Positions 12,501-27,500 of a stretch of 64,000 nt of DNA are shown here, piece after piece (the first letter of the stretch is position 1; every line of letters starts with the position of its first letter). The DNA lies in contig JAQPZY010001523.1 in NCBI GenBank assembly GCA_029931535.1, positions 1,814,501 to 1,878,500 of the forward strand. Direction: 5' to 3'. The notes beneath the pieces were generated by a model, which was given only the letters and a program-made list of their open reading frames with translations, ran no database searches and was not told the DNA's origin. Origin of the DNA: Margaritifera margaritifera. Taxonomy: Eukaryota > Mollusca > Bivalvia > Unionida > Margaritiferidae. A program made the translations under genes and the position numbers.

Positions 12501-15500
12501 AAAGAAGATCAATGATTTCTGCGCAATAACTCAATTTCTCTGCCACCTGCAGTAACCAAACTGTGGATGGCTTGCACTTGGTGTATGGAAGAATCCTATT
12601 GATTTCGGTCTCAAAAGGTCTAAGGTCAAGGTCATTCTGACTGAAAAAAGAAAAATGGTTTCTGCACAATAAATTGAGTTCTTCATCATCTGTGATTACC
12701 AAACATTGTGGATGGCTTGCACTTGGTGAAAGGAAGAAGCCTATTGATTTTGGAGTTAAACGGATGAAAGGTCAAGGTCACTGTGACTGAAAGAATAAAA
12801 AAATGGTTTCCAAACAATAACATTGGTTCTACATGACATACCTCAGCCAATCTGGATGGCTTGCACGTGGGGTAAGGAAGAAGGCTCTTGATTTTGGGTC
12901 AAAAGGTCAAAGGTCAAGGTCACTGACTGAAAGAGAAAAAGTTGTTTCCACACAATAACATGAGTTTTACATCACAGACCTGGCCCAAACTTTGTGGATG
13001 CTTTGCACGTAGGGTAAGGAAGAAGTCTATTGGTTTAAGGATCGAAAGGGCAAAGATCAAGATCACTCTGGTTTCTAAACAAAAAATTCGCTTATCGACA
13101 TAGAGGGCTATTAAACATGGGGACTTTCTGTGGATGGCTTGCACTTAGGGTAAGGAAGAAGCCTATCAGTTTCAGGGTCAAAAGGGCAAAGGTCAAAGTC
13201 ACTGACTAAATGATTAAAATTGGTTTCTGTGCAAAAATGTCACTTACCTTCATAGAAGGCTATTAAACATGGGCTGGATGTATAATGTACCATTTGAGAT
13301 ACTCATGTTTGAGAATGAAATCCTTGTTAGCAGGATTAAACAATAAGCTTTTTAGGTAGACAAATGAAGTTTGGTATGTCTATTTGTATGCATAAATATA
13401 TCACCTAATTAGATTTTCAGGCCGATATAAAAGCAATTTTCCATTTTTTTTAAATTTGTGAATTTGTTGGGACTTGAACCTATTTGGTTTGCAGAACAGT
13501 CTACTGATAACATTGTAGCAGTGGGGGCATACACACAATTTGTAGCTTATTTAGTTTATTTTGTTAAAGAAGTGAAGATGTTGACACTAATAATTAAAAC
13601 TTTGGCTGACTAGATATGTGTCAAAATGACACTGATGACCTCACCAATATGATGCACCTGATTGGCAAAGTTCTAGGTCAAACAGGGACCATAACTCAGT
13701 TAAATTGTATAGAAAATTGGTGAAAATCAAACTTCACTATGGTCTTTTAATGTGAAACCTTTTGCCAGGTTTGGTTTTAATCTAAAAGGCCCTTTAAAAG
13801 TTAATGAGCAGAAGTGAAATTCATGACAGATAGAGACAGGACAGGACAGGATAGGACGTGATGTGATGTGATCTAACATTCTGGGGCAGACTGACAAGGG
13901 TAATACTATATATTGACTCCTCAACCCCCTGCATAGTTATGGCAGGGGTCATAAACATTTTTGTTATTTGGAAAGAATATAAAAAGTTAGTACTTTGATC
14001 CTGATGAATGTCAGCTTTCCTTTAAAGCTGTATAACAATCGAAAATCATGATGAGGTCTTTCAGTCCTGAAGAATGTTTCATTGGTGTGATTTGAAATTA
14101 AGAATGTTCAAACCATAAAACAAACAAAAATATCACAAGCTTCTTCAGCAAATTTGGAATTGGCACAAATATTAGGGAAATAATTTGATAACAAGGTGGT
14201 CTAGCATTGGTTAAGTTGTGTTTGTTCTCTTGGTTGCATATCAGACTGCTGTGAATCAAGGGAAATAAATGATGGATAAGAAAAACAAGTTGTCTTTTCA
14301 AAGACTTAAATTGTTTTAAAAATATAATTTAATAAACATACTTCCTGATGAATAGAATGTCTGCAATGAATTTTCAGCTTTATGTCATAAAGAAACAAAA
14401 TCAATGTGATGCATACATAGTCATTCTATTTATTATGCCCCACTTTGATAGCCCAAGGGGGCATAGTGTTTTTTTGCTGTTCCGTACATCCCTAAGTCCA
14501 TATGTACACACATCCATCTTGAAACTATCTCACTGTAATAGCACAAGCACTACTAAACTTAAAACCATTAAATTTTACACTCTATATCACGGTCATATGT
14601 GGATGAACTGATTAGATTTTTCAGGCCAATACAACAATCTTTTAGTTTTGTAGTATTACACATTTTAAACTTGTTTTGACTCTTTGACAGAAAACTTATT
14701 AGCACAATTATGCAAAAACTTTTTGAGGTGGAAAAATGAAATTTGGTAGGCCTATTTGTATTTACATTTATATGAGCTGCTTGGATTTTTAGGCCATTAC
14801 AACAATTTTTCAATTTTTTAGATATTTTTTAAACTTGTTTCTTAAATAAATAAAACCATTCTTAGCACAGTTAAGCAGAATCCACTTGAGGTAGACAAAT
14901 GAAATTTAATATGCATGTTTGATGTAAACATCTTTAGCGCAATCAGGCGAAATCCATTTAGCACAATCGGGCGAAATCCATGTGAGATAGACAAATGAAA
15001 TTTAATAGGAATATTTGTATTTATATGTAGATGACCTAATTAGATTTTAACGCTGTTAGAACAATTTTAAATTAATTTTTTTTACACATTTGTAAACTTA
15101 TGAACCTCTTTTAATTAAAAACATTTCTTAGCACAATTAAGGGAAACCCATTTGAAGTAAGCAAATGAAATTTGATAAGTATATTCATATGCATATGTAG
15201 TTGACCTGATTAGATTTTCATGACATTATAGTAATTTTAAAAATTTTTAAATTGTTTGGACTGAGACTTGTTTGGTCTACAGTGTGGCATATGCGTCAAA
15301 CACAAATCTAGTTATAGAAAATTGTCTTCTTCTCCAGGCAAAACTGGGTATGAATTACCAAAAGAAACAAGGACACCTGGTATGATGGCCCAAGAGAATC
15401 AGAGCCTGCGAGAAGAAGATGAAGAAGGAGAAGAAAAGAGGAAAGATGCAGCAGAGAACCTTGACACAGAAACAGATGGGAGCTCAAGTTTTGCATCTGA

Positions 15501-18500
15501 TATATTTTACAGTGACGAGAATAATGCAGAGGTGGAATGGGAGGAGTTAGAGAACCTTACAGAAGAGTCTGAAGAGGAGACAACTGAGGATGAGGAGGAT
15601 CCCAGCCTCAGTCTCATCAACCAGATCAGAAGAGATGAGTTCGGCATAGGCGTGGAACTGAATGAAGATGGGAAAAGGCTCATGCAGGTACTACCTACAA
15701 ATTATTTTGATCACACATTGCAGTTCAAAATTGATTTGTTCAACTCACCTAGCCATTAGGTCAGATGAGCTTATGGTATGGCCCTGCATCCATCATGTGT
15801 AATGTGTCATCATTTGTATGTCATCCATCTGTCAACAATTGCTTGTTATTGCTGTAGAACCCATTATTCTCATCTGATTTCAATCAGACTTAAAATATGG
15901 GCTTATATCATCAAAATCTCAAACCAGTTCAGTTATGAGTGAGATTAATCAGGTAATCTTGCATCTGATTGGCAGACCTTTACTGCTCTAGAGGCCATAT
16001 TTCTGATATGATTTTGATCAATATATGCTTATATCATTAAAATCTCAGACAGGTTAAAAAATAAACTTTCAAAAATATGTGAGATACACGCATACTAATG
16101 AAGTGATTTTGCATCTAATTGTTTGAGTCCAGGAGGACTTTGTTTCTGATCTGATTTTGATCAAATTTGTAATGTTTGCTTATTTCATCAAGATTTTAGA
16201 TAGGTTCGATAATACACAATTTCCATGCATATTAATAAGGTGATCCTCCATCTGATTGGCTGACCTTTTTACCACTCTGGAGGCCAAATTTCTGACTTGG
16301 AATATATGCTTGTATTATCAAAATCTCAGATGAATTATATGAGAGAGATCCATGCATACTAATTAGGTGAGATTGCATCTGATTGTCTGAACTTGTTACC
16401 ACTCTGGTAGTCTGATAAATCAGCCCCCACACCTGTATTGGTATGTTGGTGGTTAGGGGTCTGATCTCACCTATTCATAAAATATTGCAGTATTGCAGAC
16501 AGACTTGTATGCAACACATCAGTGCACATATTTATCGTTTTAAGACAATTACACTCATTATGTTTGTGGCTTTTAAGTTATGATTGATTGAAGGGGCCCT
16601 TTGGTGATTTGTACAGTATATTTCAACATTGAATCTGATGTTTGACAACTTGTAAATCCATGAGGATTCACAATACCACACCTCCTGTCACAATTTTGAA
16701 TTTCTGGGCTACATCGGTGGATAATCGTCTGTTTCATAAATAATGAGAAATCAATCAGATGCAACTTCACTCATTCAAAAAGGTTGTTTTGGTCATGTGA
16801 CTGCAGCATCTACGGAGTTGTCATGTTACTGTCACATGATGAAAATCTTGTCATGTGGCTATTATCACGACTCAACAATATGTCAGATTACAAAATGGAC
16901 AGTTTTGTTTGACAGTGTTCTCAGCAATTTGGGTTACAATGTAAAATTAATCTGATTAAGAAGAAGAGACTATGCCTTTATCTTTAGATGGAATTTTATC
17001 AAGATATAGTGAAATAGGTAAAATGAACATTACAGTATATACTCACGTATAAGATGATACCAACTGCAAATTGCATAGACCCAAATCTGCCGGTACATAA
17101 TGCGTTTGCAGATCTGGGCCTATGCAGTTTTTAAGGACTAATCAGTAGAACAAACAACATAGACCCTGATCTGCCGGCGCATTAGGCAACGGCAGATCAG
17201 GGTCTATGTTGGTTGCATTTGGACCTGATTATATGCGAGTAAATACGGTATATAAATTTTGTGAGATAATTTATATAGGTTGTATTTTGACAATACTACA
17301 TAAACCTGCTTTGTGAAATGGTCAACTGTCAAGTTATGTATCAGGCCCAATTTGTGATCTTTGAAACGAATGTTTCCTGTCTAAGGGGAGTGATGCATTA
17401 GTCTTGATGCACTTATGTTGACTGTACTACAGGTTTTTCAAGCAACTTGTATTCTTAAATGGCACAGCTATTGGTGCATGATTTCAGAGGTTGGCACCAG
17501 ATCATTGAGATGAAGAAAACCAGAGAAATTGGAGGAAGTTAAATACACGAAAGGACAGTATTATAACATCTATTAGTATACAGTATTATAACATCTATTA
17601 GTATACAGTATTATAACATCTGCAAATTTTATAGCAAATCATAAATTGCAGTGTATAAGTGGCATAAAATTATAGCAAATTACCAATAGATACAAATATA
17701 AATTTTAGTAAGTAATTGTTTCCATAATGAGCAAGAAAATAAAATTTCTTTATTCCAACACAATTGAATTATCAAGCCATAAATAACAGGAGTCACTACC
17801 AACAGTGAAGTTAGTTCAAATAAATTTATAAAGAAAATATCAATGAGAAGAATTTAATTATAAAAAAAACCATCTTCTCACTTGTTTAATTGGAATTCCA
17901 AAGTGAAACATACTGTTCATGAAATGGCGGCTGCAAAAATCTCACCCTGGTTACAAACATTTTGAACCCATCCATTCAGGTAGTATTTATATTATAATTT
18001 TTGATTGCATAATTTTCACATGAATAACATTTTAGCTAAAGTTTGTGTCCTTGCTCACAAATATTTTGTGATGCACAGCAGTTGATGTTTGCATTGGTAA
18101 AATCATACCTCTTAGGCAACTTTTCCAAAGAATTCTTTAAATTATCTCCATTTGGGATTTATAAAAGTGTTCTGTATATACATATGTCCTTTACATAAAC
18201 GTGGCCTTCATACCAAATTTCACTTTATTGAGTACTGTCTTAACATAGGCCACATTACTTTAATAATTCTTTTTGGAATGAAATTGTGTCATAAACATGA
18301 TAGTTAGTTCAAGTTGACTCTGTGCTGTTGCTTAAAATCATTTATTAGCAGTGATGTCTGGTCATGTATTTTTAACACTTATTCTTTTACCTTCAAACTT
18401 GGATTGCTGTTGCACATGAATATGAAAAAGTTTCTTAGCTGCTTGCTGATCATAATTTTCTAAAATGTTTTGAAGTAAAGTGCATTTTCAATGAAACAGT

Positions 18501-21500
18501 TAAAGTCCTGCAGTTCTGATCAAAGATGGCATTATCCTAAGAAGTCCCACCCAGATAATTTGCTTAAATAAAGATCTGAAGACAAACAAACATAATGATG
18601 CACTACAAAAAGTCAGATTAAGAAAGAAAACTTACCTTATTTCTAATGCTTATGTCATAAAAATCCAAATACCGTATATACTCACTTATAAGTCAAGTCC
18701 AGTTGCAAACAACATAGACCCTGATGTGCCAAAACATAATCAGGGTATGTGTTTGTTCTGCTGATTTCTCATAACAAACTGCATTTCTCCAGATCTGTTG
18801 GCACATTATTTGGAAGTAGATCACGGTCTGTGCAGTTTGCAGTTGGACTAGACCTAAAAGCAAGTATAAATGGTACCTTTAAACTACATCATCTGTCCGC
18901 ATAAAACCAGTTGCCATCTTAAACCATACTCAATGTGCATTTACACTGTTTACAGTTAGACTGTCTCCATCAAAGCTGATCCAAATTTAAAGGCTTTTTT
19001 GTTAAGGACCTCTTTAAATTCAGTATTTGAGTATATTCTCATTGCCATGTGATTTAGGCATGGCTACATGTGAGGCTTCTCATGGGGAATCATATTGGTG
19101 AATTAGATAACGAAAAGGAAAAAAGCACTTAATTCATGCTTATATTGAACCATAGAAAACAGGCACTTTTTAAATAACAAAAGTGTTTCGATTCTATGGT
19201 CTAAGAAAAATGTAACAGAAAGATAGTGAAACCAACAATGTCATTAAAATCAGCAAACAATTTATTTCTTGACAATTAAAATGAAAATTAAAAAGACACG
19301 TACAGTAACATGAATTAAAATCCAAATAATCCAATAATCCTTAAGTGTCCTAATCACAAGTCCTAAATATACAATGTTCTGAATGAATGAATGTTCCGAG
19401 TGAACGAATGTTCCAAATGAATGAATGTTCCGAGTGAATGAATGTTCCGAATGAATGGGTAGTCTGGAGTGTCCTGATGTACCCCAATAATGTAATCCAA
19501 ATCATCTTTGAGAATGACCACAAGTATCCAAAAGTCATCTATTTAAATGCAGAGGTTAATGTAAGCACTTTAGGTAACTCCAATGAATGTTCCAATAAAT
19601 AATTCCTTTCAAGTTATGTATACAGCATAATGAGATTACAGTACTACAAGGTTACAGGATTACAGCACAGCTATGATTCCAAAAAATCTGATGATTCCAA
19701 AAACTGATCATAAAAAAAACAAGAAATTTTTCAACACAAGATTTAAAATTGGAATCGAATCTTACCAAATGCTGTATAAATATGACAAGTCACATGACGG
19801 AATGTTGTAGAATATTATAGTGTATGTGACTCTTAACACACAACTCTAAGGGAAATTCTAATTTTATCTGTAAACAAAATCAGCCTTGTCTTCAAATTGA
19901 ATCAACAACTTGTTTACCAAAACCATCCTTGAACTCAAATACTAAGTAAACAACCTAATTCAAGGACAATAGCTAAACATGTCAACATTATACTTAACAT
20001 TAAGGTTTAAGCAAGTATTAAAGTCAAGAAACATTTATAATTTCCTAAAATATTTATAATATTATATAAACATCATACATAACACAAGGCATGTTGGAAA
20101 ATAGATGCATCACATTTGATTTGGTGACTTATTTTCACTTAACATATACTGAGAAAAAGTGCCTCATGGGAAGAATATACATTGTCCACAGGCACTTGTA
20201 TAGTAGTGTACCTAATAATAATTTGTTGTTACAGGTGCACATATTAGTGTGCAGTCAGTTCAACAATACATGGGGTGTCCTTGGGTGAGACAATAGAACA
20301 GCGGTTCCCAACCTCAGGTCGCAACACAAATCAGGGTCATGGGGGGGGGGGCCTCAGTAGAGTCACAAAATGTCATCAAATGAAAAATTAGGGTAGCAGC
20401 AATAAAAAGTTGGGAACCACTGCACTAGAACCAGGTTCTTGACGTGAGTACAGTGTTCTTGATCCAAGTATAATGTTCTTGACTAGAGTATAATGTTCTT
20501 ATTGTTCTTCGTGCCATAATGCCAAGAACCTTGTTTGAGAACCATCAGGAACCTCATTCTCAGGTTGAGAACCCATATCACCTCTGATGTGGGAGTAGAC
20601 AAGAACAAAGATTGCAGAAGATTATGAGTGTTGATGCATCATATTTATGTTCCAAGATCAACTCAAGTTGTTATGGCGAACATGCTCAGGGACAAGCAAA
20701 AATACATAAGAATGTGTTTTTGGTGTTTGGGTGAAATCCCAGAACAGGTCACCCAAGATAGCCATTGTCAGTTTTAGTTGGTCTCACACCTCAATAAGTG
20801 CTAAGTATATTTGGTAAGGAGCTGTAGACAAACGAGCAAGGTTTTAGTTGGTTAATGTTATGGTGCATGTTATACAGGGTATTAGATGCTTTTTCCAAAT
20901 TTTTTAATTCCAAACAATGCCACATTTTGTATATGGCATTTTAAGGTATTATTTCATTCTACAGATTGATGAATGGATACTTGTTGTTTGTACAATAGGT
21001 TCAGCAAGAGAGATTGGGGCGAAGTCTTGACCGTCTGTCCAGGGACTTGTACAGTAAGGACACTCACTTTGTGCTGGAGCTTGTCCAAAATGCAGATGAC
21101 AATAAATATCCAGATGAAATTTTGTGCATTGAAAGTGACACTTGTCCCTCAGCCAAGTTCATCATTAATGAGAAATGCATCATAGTGCTGAATAATGAAT
21201 GTGGCTTTAGGGAAAAGGACATACGTGCATTATGTGATGTGGGGCGGAGCACAAAGGGTAAACACAAATTTGGATACATAGGTAAAGAAATTTTTTATAA
21301 CACATTAATATCTCCCTCATTCGCTCATTCCTTTTCTGTAGCTAGATATATGTACATACATACAGAGTCAAATCTTGTTTATCCAATATGAATTCATCCC
21401 ATATTAAAAAAATGTCAGATAAAAGTGATTGATGGATAAATGAATTCAGTCTATCAATGACTTTAAGAAATTGTTCTCATTTGTTGCATCATATAATAAA

Positions 21501-24500
21501 AGCAGTCATCAGATAAACAGAAAAAACTGCCACATAAACAAGACTAACCAAACAAATAGACATACATACATACATACATACATACATACATACATACATA
21601 CATACATACATACATACATACCTACATACATACCTACCTACATACCTACATACATACATACATAGATACATACATAGATACAAGAGGTCTGGACAATTTT
21701 GTATGTGCTGTCAAACGTTTGATTTGTGGCGGCATGGGATGTGGGTGGGGGGTTGCATGACCATATTAAAGTTTCCAGCAACTGTTGAGTCATATACACT
21801 TTCACTAACTTCAGTCCATAATGAAACTAAAAAATTACAATATATCTGTAAACAACTTTGTAATTACACAATCTTATATTTGGATAGGAAAATCTGAAAG
21901 TTGAGATCAGTGTATCTGTATGAACTGCGTTTTCTCTTTAAAATGTTAAGGCATACTAAAGTGGTTTAGAAATAGACCATTCAACATAGAAAAGGTACAT
22001 GTAATGATATGATGTAAGAAAAACTGCATTGCTCTGAATTAGATTTGTCTGATATGTGAAAGACCTATTTTTTCTTCCTTTTTTTTTTCTTTATTAACAA
22101 CAGCAACTATTTCAACTCCATGTATCTCCTCAGTCGGTGATAGAAGATCTTCAAGCAAGGCCATAGATGACTTTATATATCCTCCCTAAAGATATCCAAG
22201 CATCATAAATAAATAAAAAATCCATAGTTGTGGGTTTTTTTTCTTCAATTATAACCATGTCCGTGGAATATTTACTGATGGTTTCCCAGTCTCTTGAACT
22301 CTTTTAAATTTTTAAAAGTTTCTTTGATCATTAGTGCTTTAATTTTTCGTTGTATTGTGATCATCACATTCAAGGTTAGTCTTTCATTTAGTATTTAAAG
22401 GTTTATCCAATCCATTCTTCGTATATAGTTGTCTTTGGTGAGATTCTTTCCATGTCCTGATGACAGTGACTGGATCAATAGCTGTCTTTGGTGAGATTCT
22501 TTCCATGTCCTGATGACAGTGACTGGATCAATAGCTGTCTTTGGTGAGATTCTATCCATGTCCTGATGACAGTGACTGGATCAACAGCTGTCTTTGGTGA
22601 GATCCTTTCCATGTCCTGATGACAGTGACTGGATCAATAGCTGTCTTTGGTGAGATCCTTTCCATGTCCTGATGACAGTGACTGGATCAATAGCTGTCTT
22701 TGGTGAGATTCTTTCCATGTCCTGATGACAGTGACTGGATCAATAGCTGTCTTTGGTGAGATTCTTTCCATGTCCTGATGACAGTGACTGGATCAATAGC
22801 TGTCTTTGGTGAGATTCTATCCATGTCCTGATGACAGTGACTGGATCAACAGCTGTCTTTGGTGAGATCCTTTCCATGTCCTGATGACAGTGACTGGATC
22901 AATAGCTGTCTTTGGTGAGATCCTTTCCATGTCCTGATGACAGTGACTGGATCAATAGCTGTCTTTGGTGAGATCCATTCCATATCCTGATGACAGTGAC
23001 TGGATCAATAGCTGTCTTTGGTGAGATTCTTTCCATGTCCTGATGACAGTGACTGGATCAATAACTGTCTTTGGTGAGATCCTTTCCATGTCCTGATGAC
23101 AGTGACTGGATCAACAGCTGTCCTTGGTGAGATCCTATCCATGTTCTGATGACAGTGACTGGATCAATAGCTGTCTTTGGTGAGATCCTTTCCATGTCCT
23201 GATGACAGTGACTGGATCAGTAGCTGTCTTTGGTGAGATCCATTCCATATCCTGATGACAGTGACTGGATCAATAGCTGTCTTTGCTGAGATCCTTTCCA
23301 TATCCTGATGACAATGACTGGATCAAATTAGGCATGGGGAAGGCCTACAAGTCCATTACTCATTTGGTGGCTAAGAGTGTCATTGTTAAGTGAACAACTG
23401 AGCTTAGTCTTGATCAGGTTCTGTCTTGAAAATACTCTCTTGCACTCAGCGTTTGATATTGCGAGAGCACTGGCAATCTTGGTTAGTTCTGTCACATTGG
23501 GGAATAGCTCCTTCATGTTTATCTGGTAAAATTTCACTAATAATTCAGCTGTAGACAGTCCCTGGTAGTTATTGTGAATCATGAACTTTACTTTTGACCA
23601 TTCTGAGGGCAGTATCAGAATTGATCTGTTAGTGTACTTTTCAAGAAGTGTGTTTATCTCAGGAACACCATAGGTTGGTAACTCTGACACAGTTTCTGGA
23701 AATCTGGAATCAGGTACATAAAAACTTTAAATATAGTGTTATCTGGAAAGCATTGCTTGATGTTGTGGTGTTTCCTGGACATGCAACTACTTTGTTCATG
23801 AGTGACACTTTGCATTCTGAGTGGGTGAATGCCATCATTTTTTTGTACTTGTTACTGTCATTTGTCACCTCCAAAAGCACATTCAAGTGAGGGCCAAAGT
23901 GGGGTTCCTTTCCTAGATCATGACCTTTTATTAAAGTAAAAACAAAAACATCAGTGGCAAATTTCAATTGCATGCATTTAAGATCCTTCATATCAAGAAC
24001 TTTACTTAGCACTCCTGTGTGTCCAAAAATGTCACTGAGAAAATGTGTAGAGAACAAAAACTTTTAGGTCTTCACAGGTTAGTGTACACAAATTTGGCCA
24101 TAATGTAATTGTCGTCCTCCATTTCCAACATTCATGCAATGGAAACCAGTGGCCAACAGACATGTCAATTGCATTTGTCAGTGAAAGTCACCACACACAT
24201 TTAATTTCAAGAGGAGTGGTCTTGGGATCATCAGTCAATTCCTGCCAAATTTAAACGATGCCAGATGAGTAGGGACTTCTTGTTGTATGTGTGAATACTG
24301 TTGAGGTTGCTCTCATGTTGTTTGATCTCGGGGATAGTTTTAGCAGTGTCAGTACGAACCCATGCATGTTGGTGTGTGATATAAAGCATTTCCACTGTAT
24401 ATGGAGAATACTCCTTCAACAACCAGTGCACTTCTCCCCACTGTCTGATCATAGATGGGAACCATATGAGCCTACACCATACAGTCACCAATGTAACTCC

Positions 24501-27500
24501 CTTTGAATTTGAATATGCAAGTAGTCATGCAGTTATTGAGACAGAATCAGCAGCATTCTACTTAATAAGTTTTCCATAAAGAATCAGCAACTTTTCTTTG
24601 TCCAGGTAATTAATATGCAAGATCAAATTCTTTTGAGTTGATAGATTGGTTTATTCATCAATGATTATATCATTGGCAGGGCTGGCTTTCAAATCCTTGA
24701 TGATATTATCCTCTAACATGCCAGAAATTATCCATATGAATTTTGAGGTAATTCAGAGACTGGTACTTGTCGATTGGATGATTTTCCTTCGCAGTGAAAT
24801 AGCCGCTTTGAAATAGTGTTTTAATAGCTCCATCTGTCTTGTATATCACTTTATTGAACATAGTAACAAGTGTGTTGATTGTTGGTGCAGTTTCATCTTT
24901 TGAAGAATGTATATGTTCCTTAGATCCTGCATGGTCAACAAAGGTCGACTTCTGAAAATATGAACACCTAGACTGTCAAATGTGTTCTTCTGCTTGTGCT
25001 TTTGATATAACTCGCAAAGCATCTCATTCAGTATTTTGTTGTATCTTGTATTTTGTTGTTGAAACTTATTGACTTCTTTGGGTTAAAAGTTTCATGCCAA
25101 TTGTCTCTCTTTTGTATATATTAAAGATCTATAATAAATCTGGTAAAAAATGTTATTCCTATGATCATAGTAATTGTTAAGTACTTAATCAGTGGCAATT
25201 TGCGCTTTCAAACTTATTTAATTGGCTGTTTTTGCTATTGAAGAACCAATTACAGTCTCGGATAGGTGTTTTGTTTGCGTGATTGATTCTTACTTTCTCC
25301 ATCAAATACATTACCTGATCACATTAACATTAGGATTACCCTCTGCTACCTTTGAATCCAGCTCTCCCTGAAGGATGAAAAACATCTTTCTGTTTATATA
25401 TAATATAGACAAAGGGGAGTAACTCTTACAGATTAACTCCATTGTTCCTGCTAAGTGGCCACCAGTATTCTGGATGTAACCAGTCTAAACTTTCACTTGC
25501 AACTGTGAACAGTGCCTCCAAGAATCCATTGAAATTTATATTTAATTTTGACCATCCGTCATTTATTTTCAGTGGTATAGTAAGTCAAAATGTTATTATA
25601 CATTGTGTATACAATGTTTGTGTTACTGCCAGTGAATTTATTTGCATTTTTGCAATTTGTTATCAGTTGTTATTGTCCATGTGATTGGTAACACAAAATT
25701 TTGTGTTGTAAAATTTTGGTTTATTACGCACTTACTGAGTCGTCTAAGTAAAGAGAGTTCACCTACTTAAACAATTTGTATATTTGTTGTATGCACTTGT
25801 TTGTTTTTTCTTCTCTTTAGCATTATAGAGATGTCAGTCAAGTGCAAGAAGTGTAGACCAGTGGTTCCCAACCTTTTTGAGTATGAGGACCCCTTTTTAA
25901 CCTAAAATAAGTGCACGACCCCCACATGCTAATAGTTGTACTTTCAGGCTGTGTTGGGGACAACATTTAGCGCACCAAGCTCCTGCTTGGTGTGCTAAAT
26001 TTGAACATGCCTTGCTTGCAGCAGCGGGGATAACAGAGGAGAGCAAGAGAAGCAACACTTGCTGTGAAGCTATGTGAATTTGCGGACCATTGGAATAATC
26101 CCATGGCCCACAGGTTGGGAACCATTGGTGTAGAAGCTTTAAAGTCATGAGACATGCCTTACCTATACAAAGTGTTCTGCTTCACACACATGTAGTGTGT
26201 GTACATTATGGACAGAAGATGTCTGGTCCAACATCTTAAGAAGGCAATTGAAGGACTAAAAAAGGGCACACTCCAAATCTTCTGAGCATGAAATTCTAAG
26301 TATTTATCCAACTTTGGAATCTATCATCAGCTTTATGGAGGATGTCCAGATGGCACCCCCACCCCTGCAAAGATGCCAAAAACAGTGTCTGCATTGATGA
26401 TGACCAGATCCAATCAATGCCACGGCAAGTGATTCCAATCAAGTATTGGAATCACGAATGATACACATTTGACCGCAAGCTTTATTGTCAAGAATGTTGA
26501 AAAGCGAGTTGGACAACAACACAGATTGGCATCCCACTCGGTATAATTCCCTATCCCTGCCTGTGCATGGAGTTGGAAACATTGAAGCCGGGATTGTGGG
26601 ATTACCCACAAGTCATATTTCATCCTCATTATGCCATCCCAGTTGCATACCAACTTTTCCAACTCTCCGGACAATCAGTGTATTGTTTTGGCGGGTTATG
26701 AATCTGTCATCTCAGACTGGTGAGATGGCCATCATTCTGGCAGACCCTGTCTCTCAACAGTTCCTACAGCAAGGGTGTCATATGCCAAGCAGACCTTCCA
26801 GCCACCCAGCCGGACCAACTATATCCATAATACCAGTACATGGTGAACCAGCATCACATTTGGAGCTGACCGCACCAGACAGTCATTCACCAGTCAGTTG
26901 CCTGCAACGTTCTCACTGTACTAATACAAATCGTATTCTGATATTATTTTTATTAGAATGTACCTAGCATAGACAAGGATATTACTGCTTTCAACATGTC
27001 TGTTTCACTCTGTTATAAAGTGGACAGACAAGTGCTTAATGCCACATCTGAGTTGGTCAGGAACGTTTGTGTCAACTACCTCCGTACTAGACTTGGCATC
27101 TCTAATGATCTTTCGACTAGCCGAGAAGGCCAGAAGTAACCATACCTGGGAATCAGTAGTCCATATTGCCAAGTTAGTCAGTATGGCTGCTTACCACACA
27201 ATGGCAAGTGCCCTAATGGCCTCGTATAATCTTGATTTGATAAGAAGAAACTCACTCGTATGATCTTCTTCTCTCAAACCTTAACCACATCATGCAGTGA
27301 CCGTGCACTCCCTCCCTTTCGGTTCTCCTTTTCTATTCAGGGGATGAATTGACGACTTGAGCAAGTAGGTGGTACAGGAGTTGCCACTTCAGCTCTCTGT
27401 GCAAGCCATCTGCATAACCCCATCAGGGAACGCACCAGAGAAGGTACGATCGATGCCAGAAAGATCACAGGGGTAATTCTCAACAGTAATGGCAACTTTT

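Noticed and set aside
12331..13144. Minus-strand ORFs of 74-123 residues
   Set aside because: They lie within family A units and repeat with them; shadows of tandem repeats.
20973..21185. Alternative frame ORF over exon f
   Set aside because: Shadow of the real HATPase frame, no family resemblance.
21471..21683. Long ORFs on both strands rich in Tyr, Ile, His or Met, Tyr, Val
   Set aside because: They only translate the CATA microsatellite.
23648..23890. Plus-strand 80-residue ORF
   Set aside because: Antisense shadow of the hAT transposase C-terminal remnant.
26485..26967. 160-residue plus ORF as a host gene
   Set aside because: It sits inside the long-TIR element, is out of frame with the better protein-like pieces, and has no known domain.
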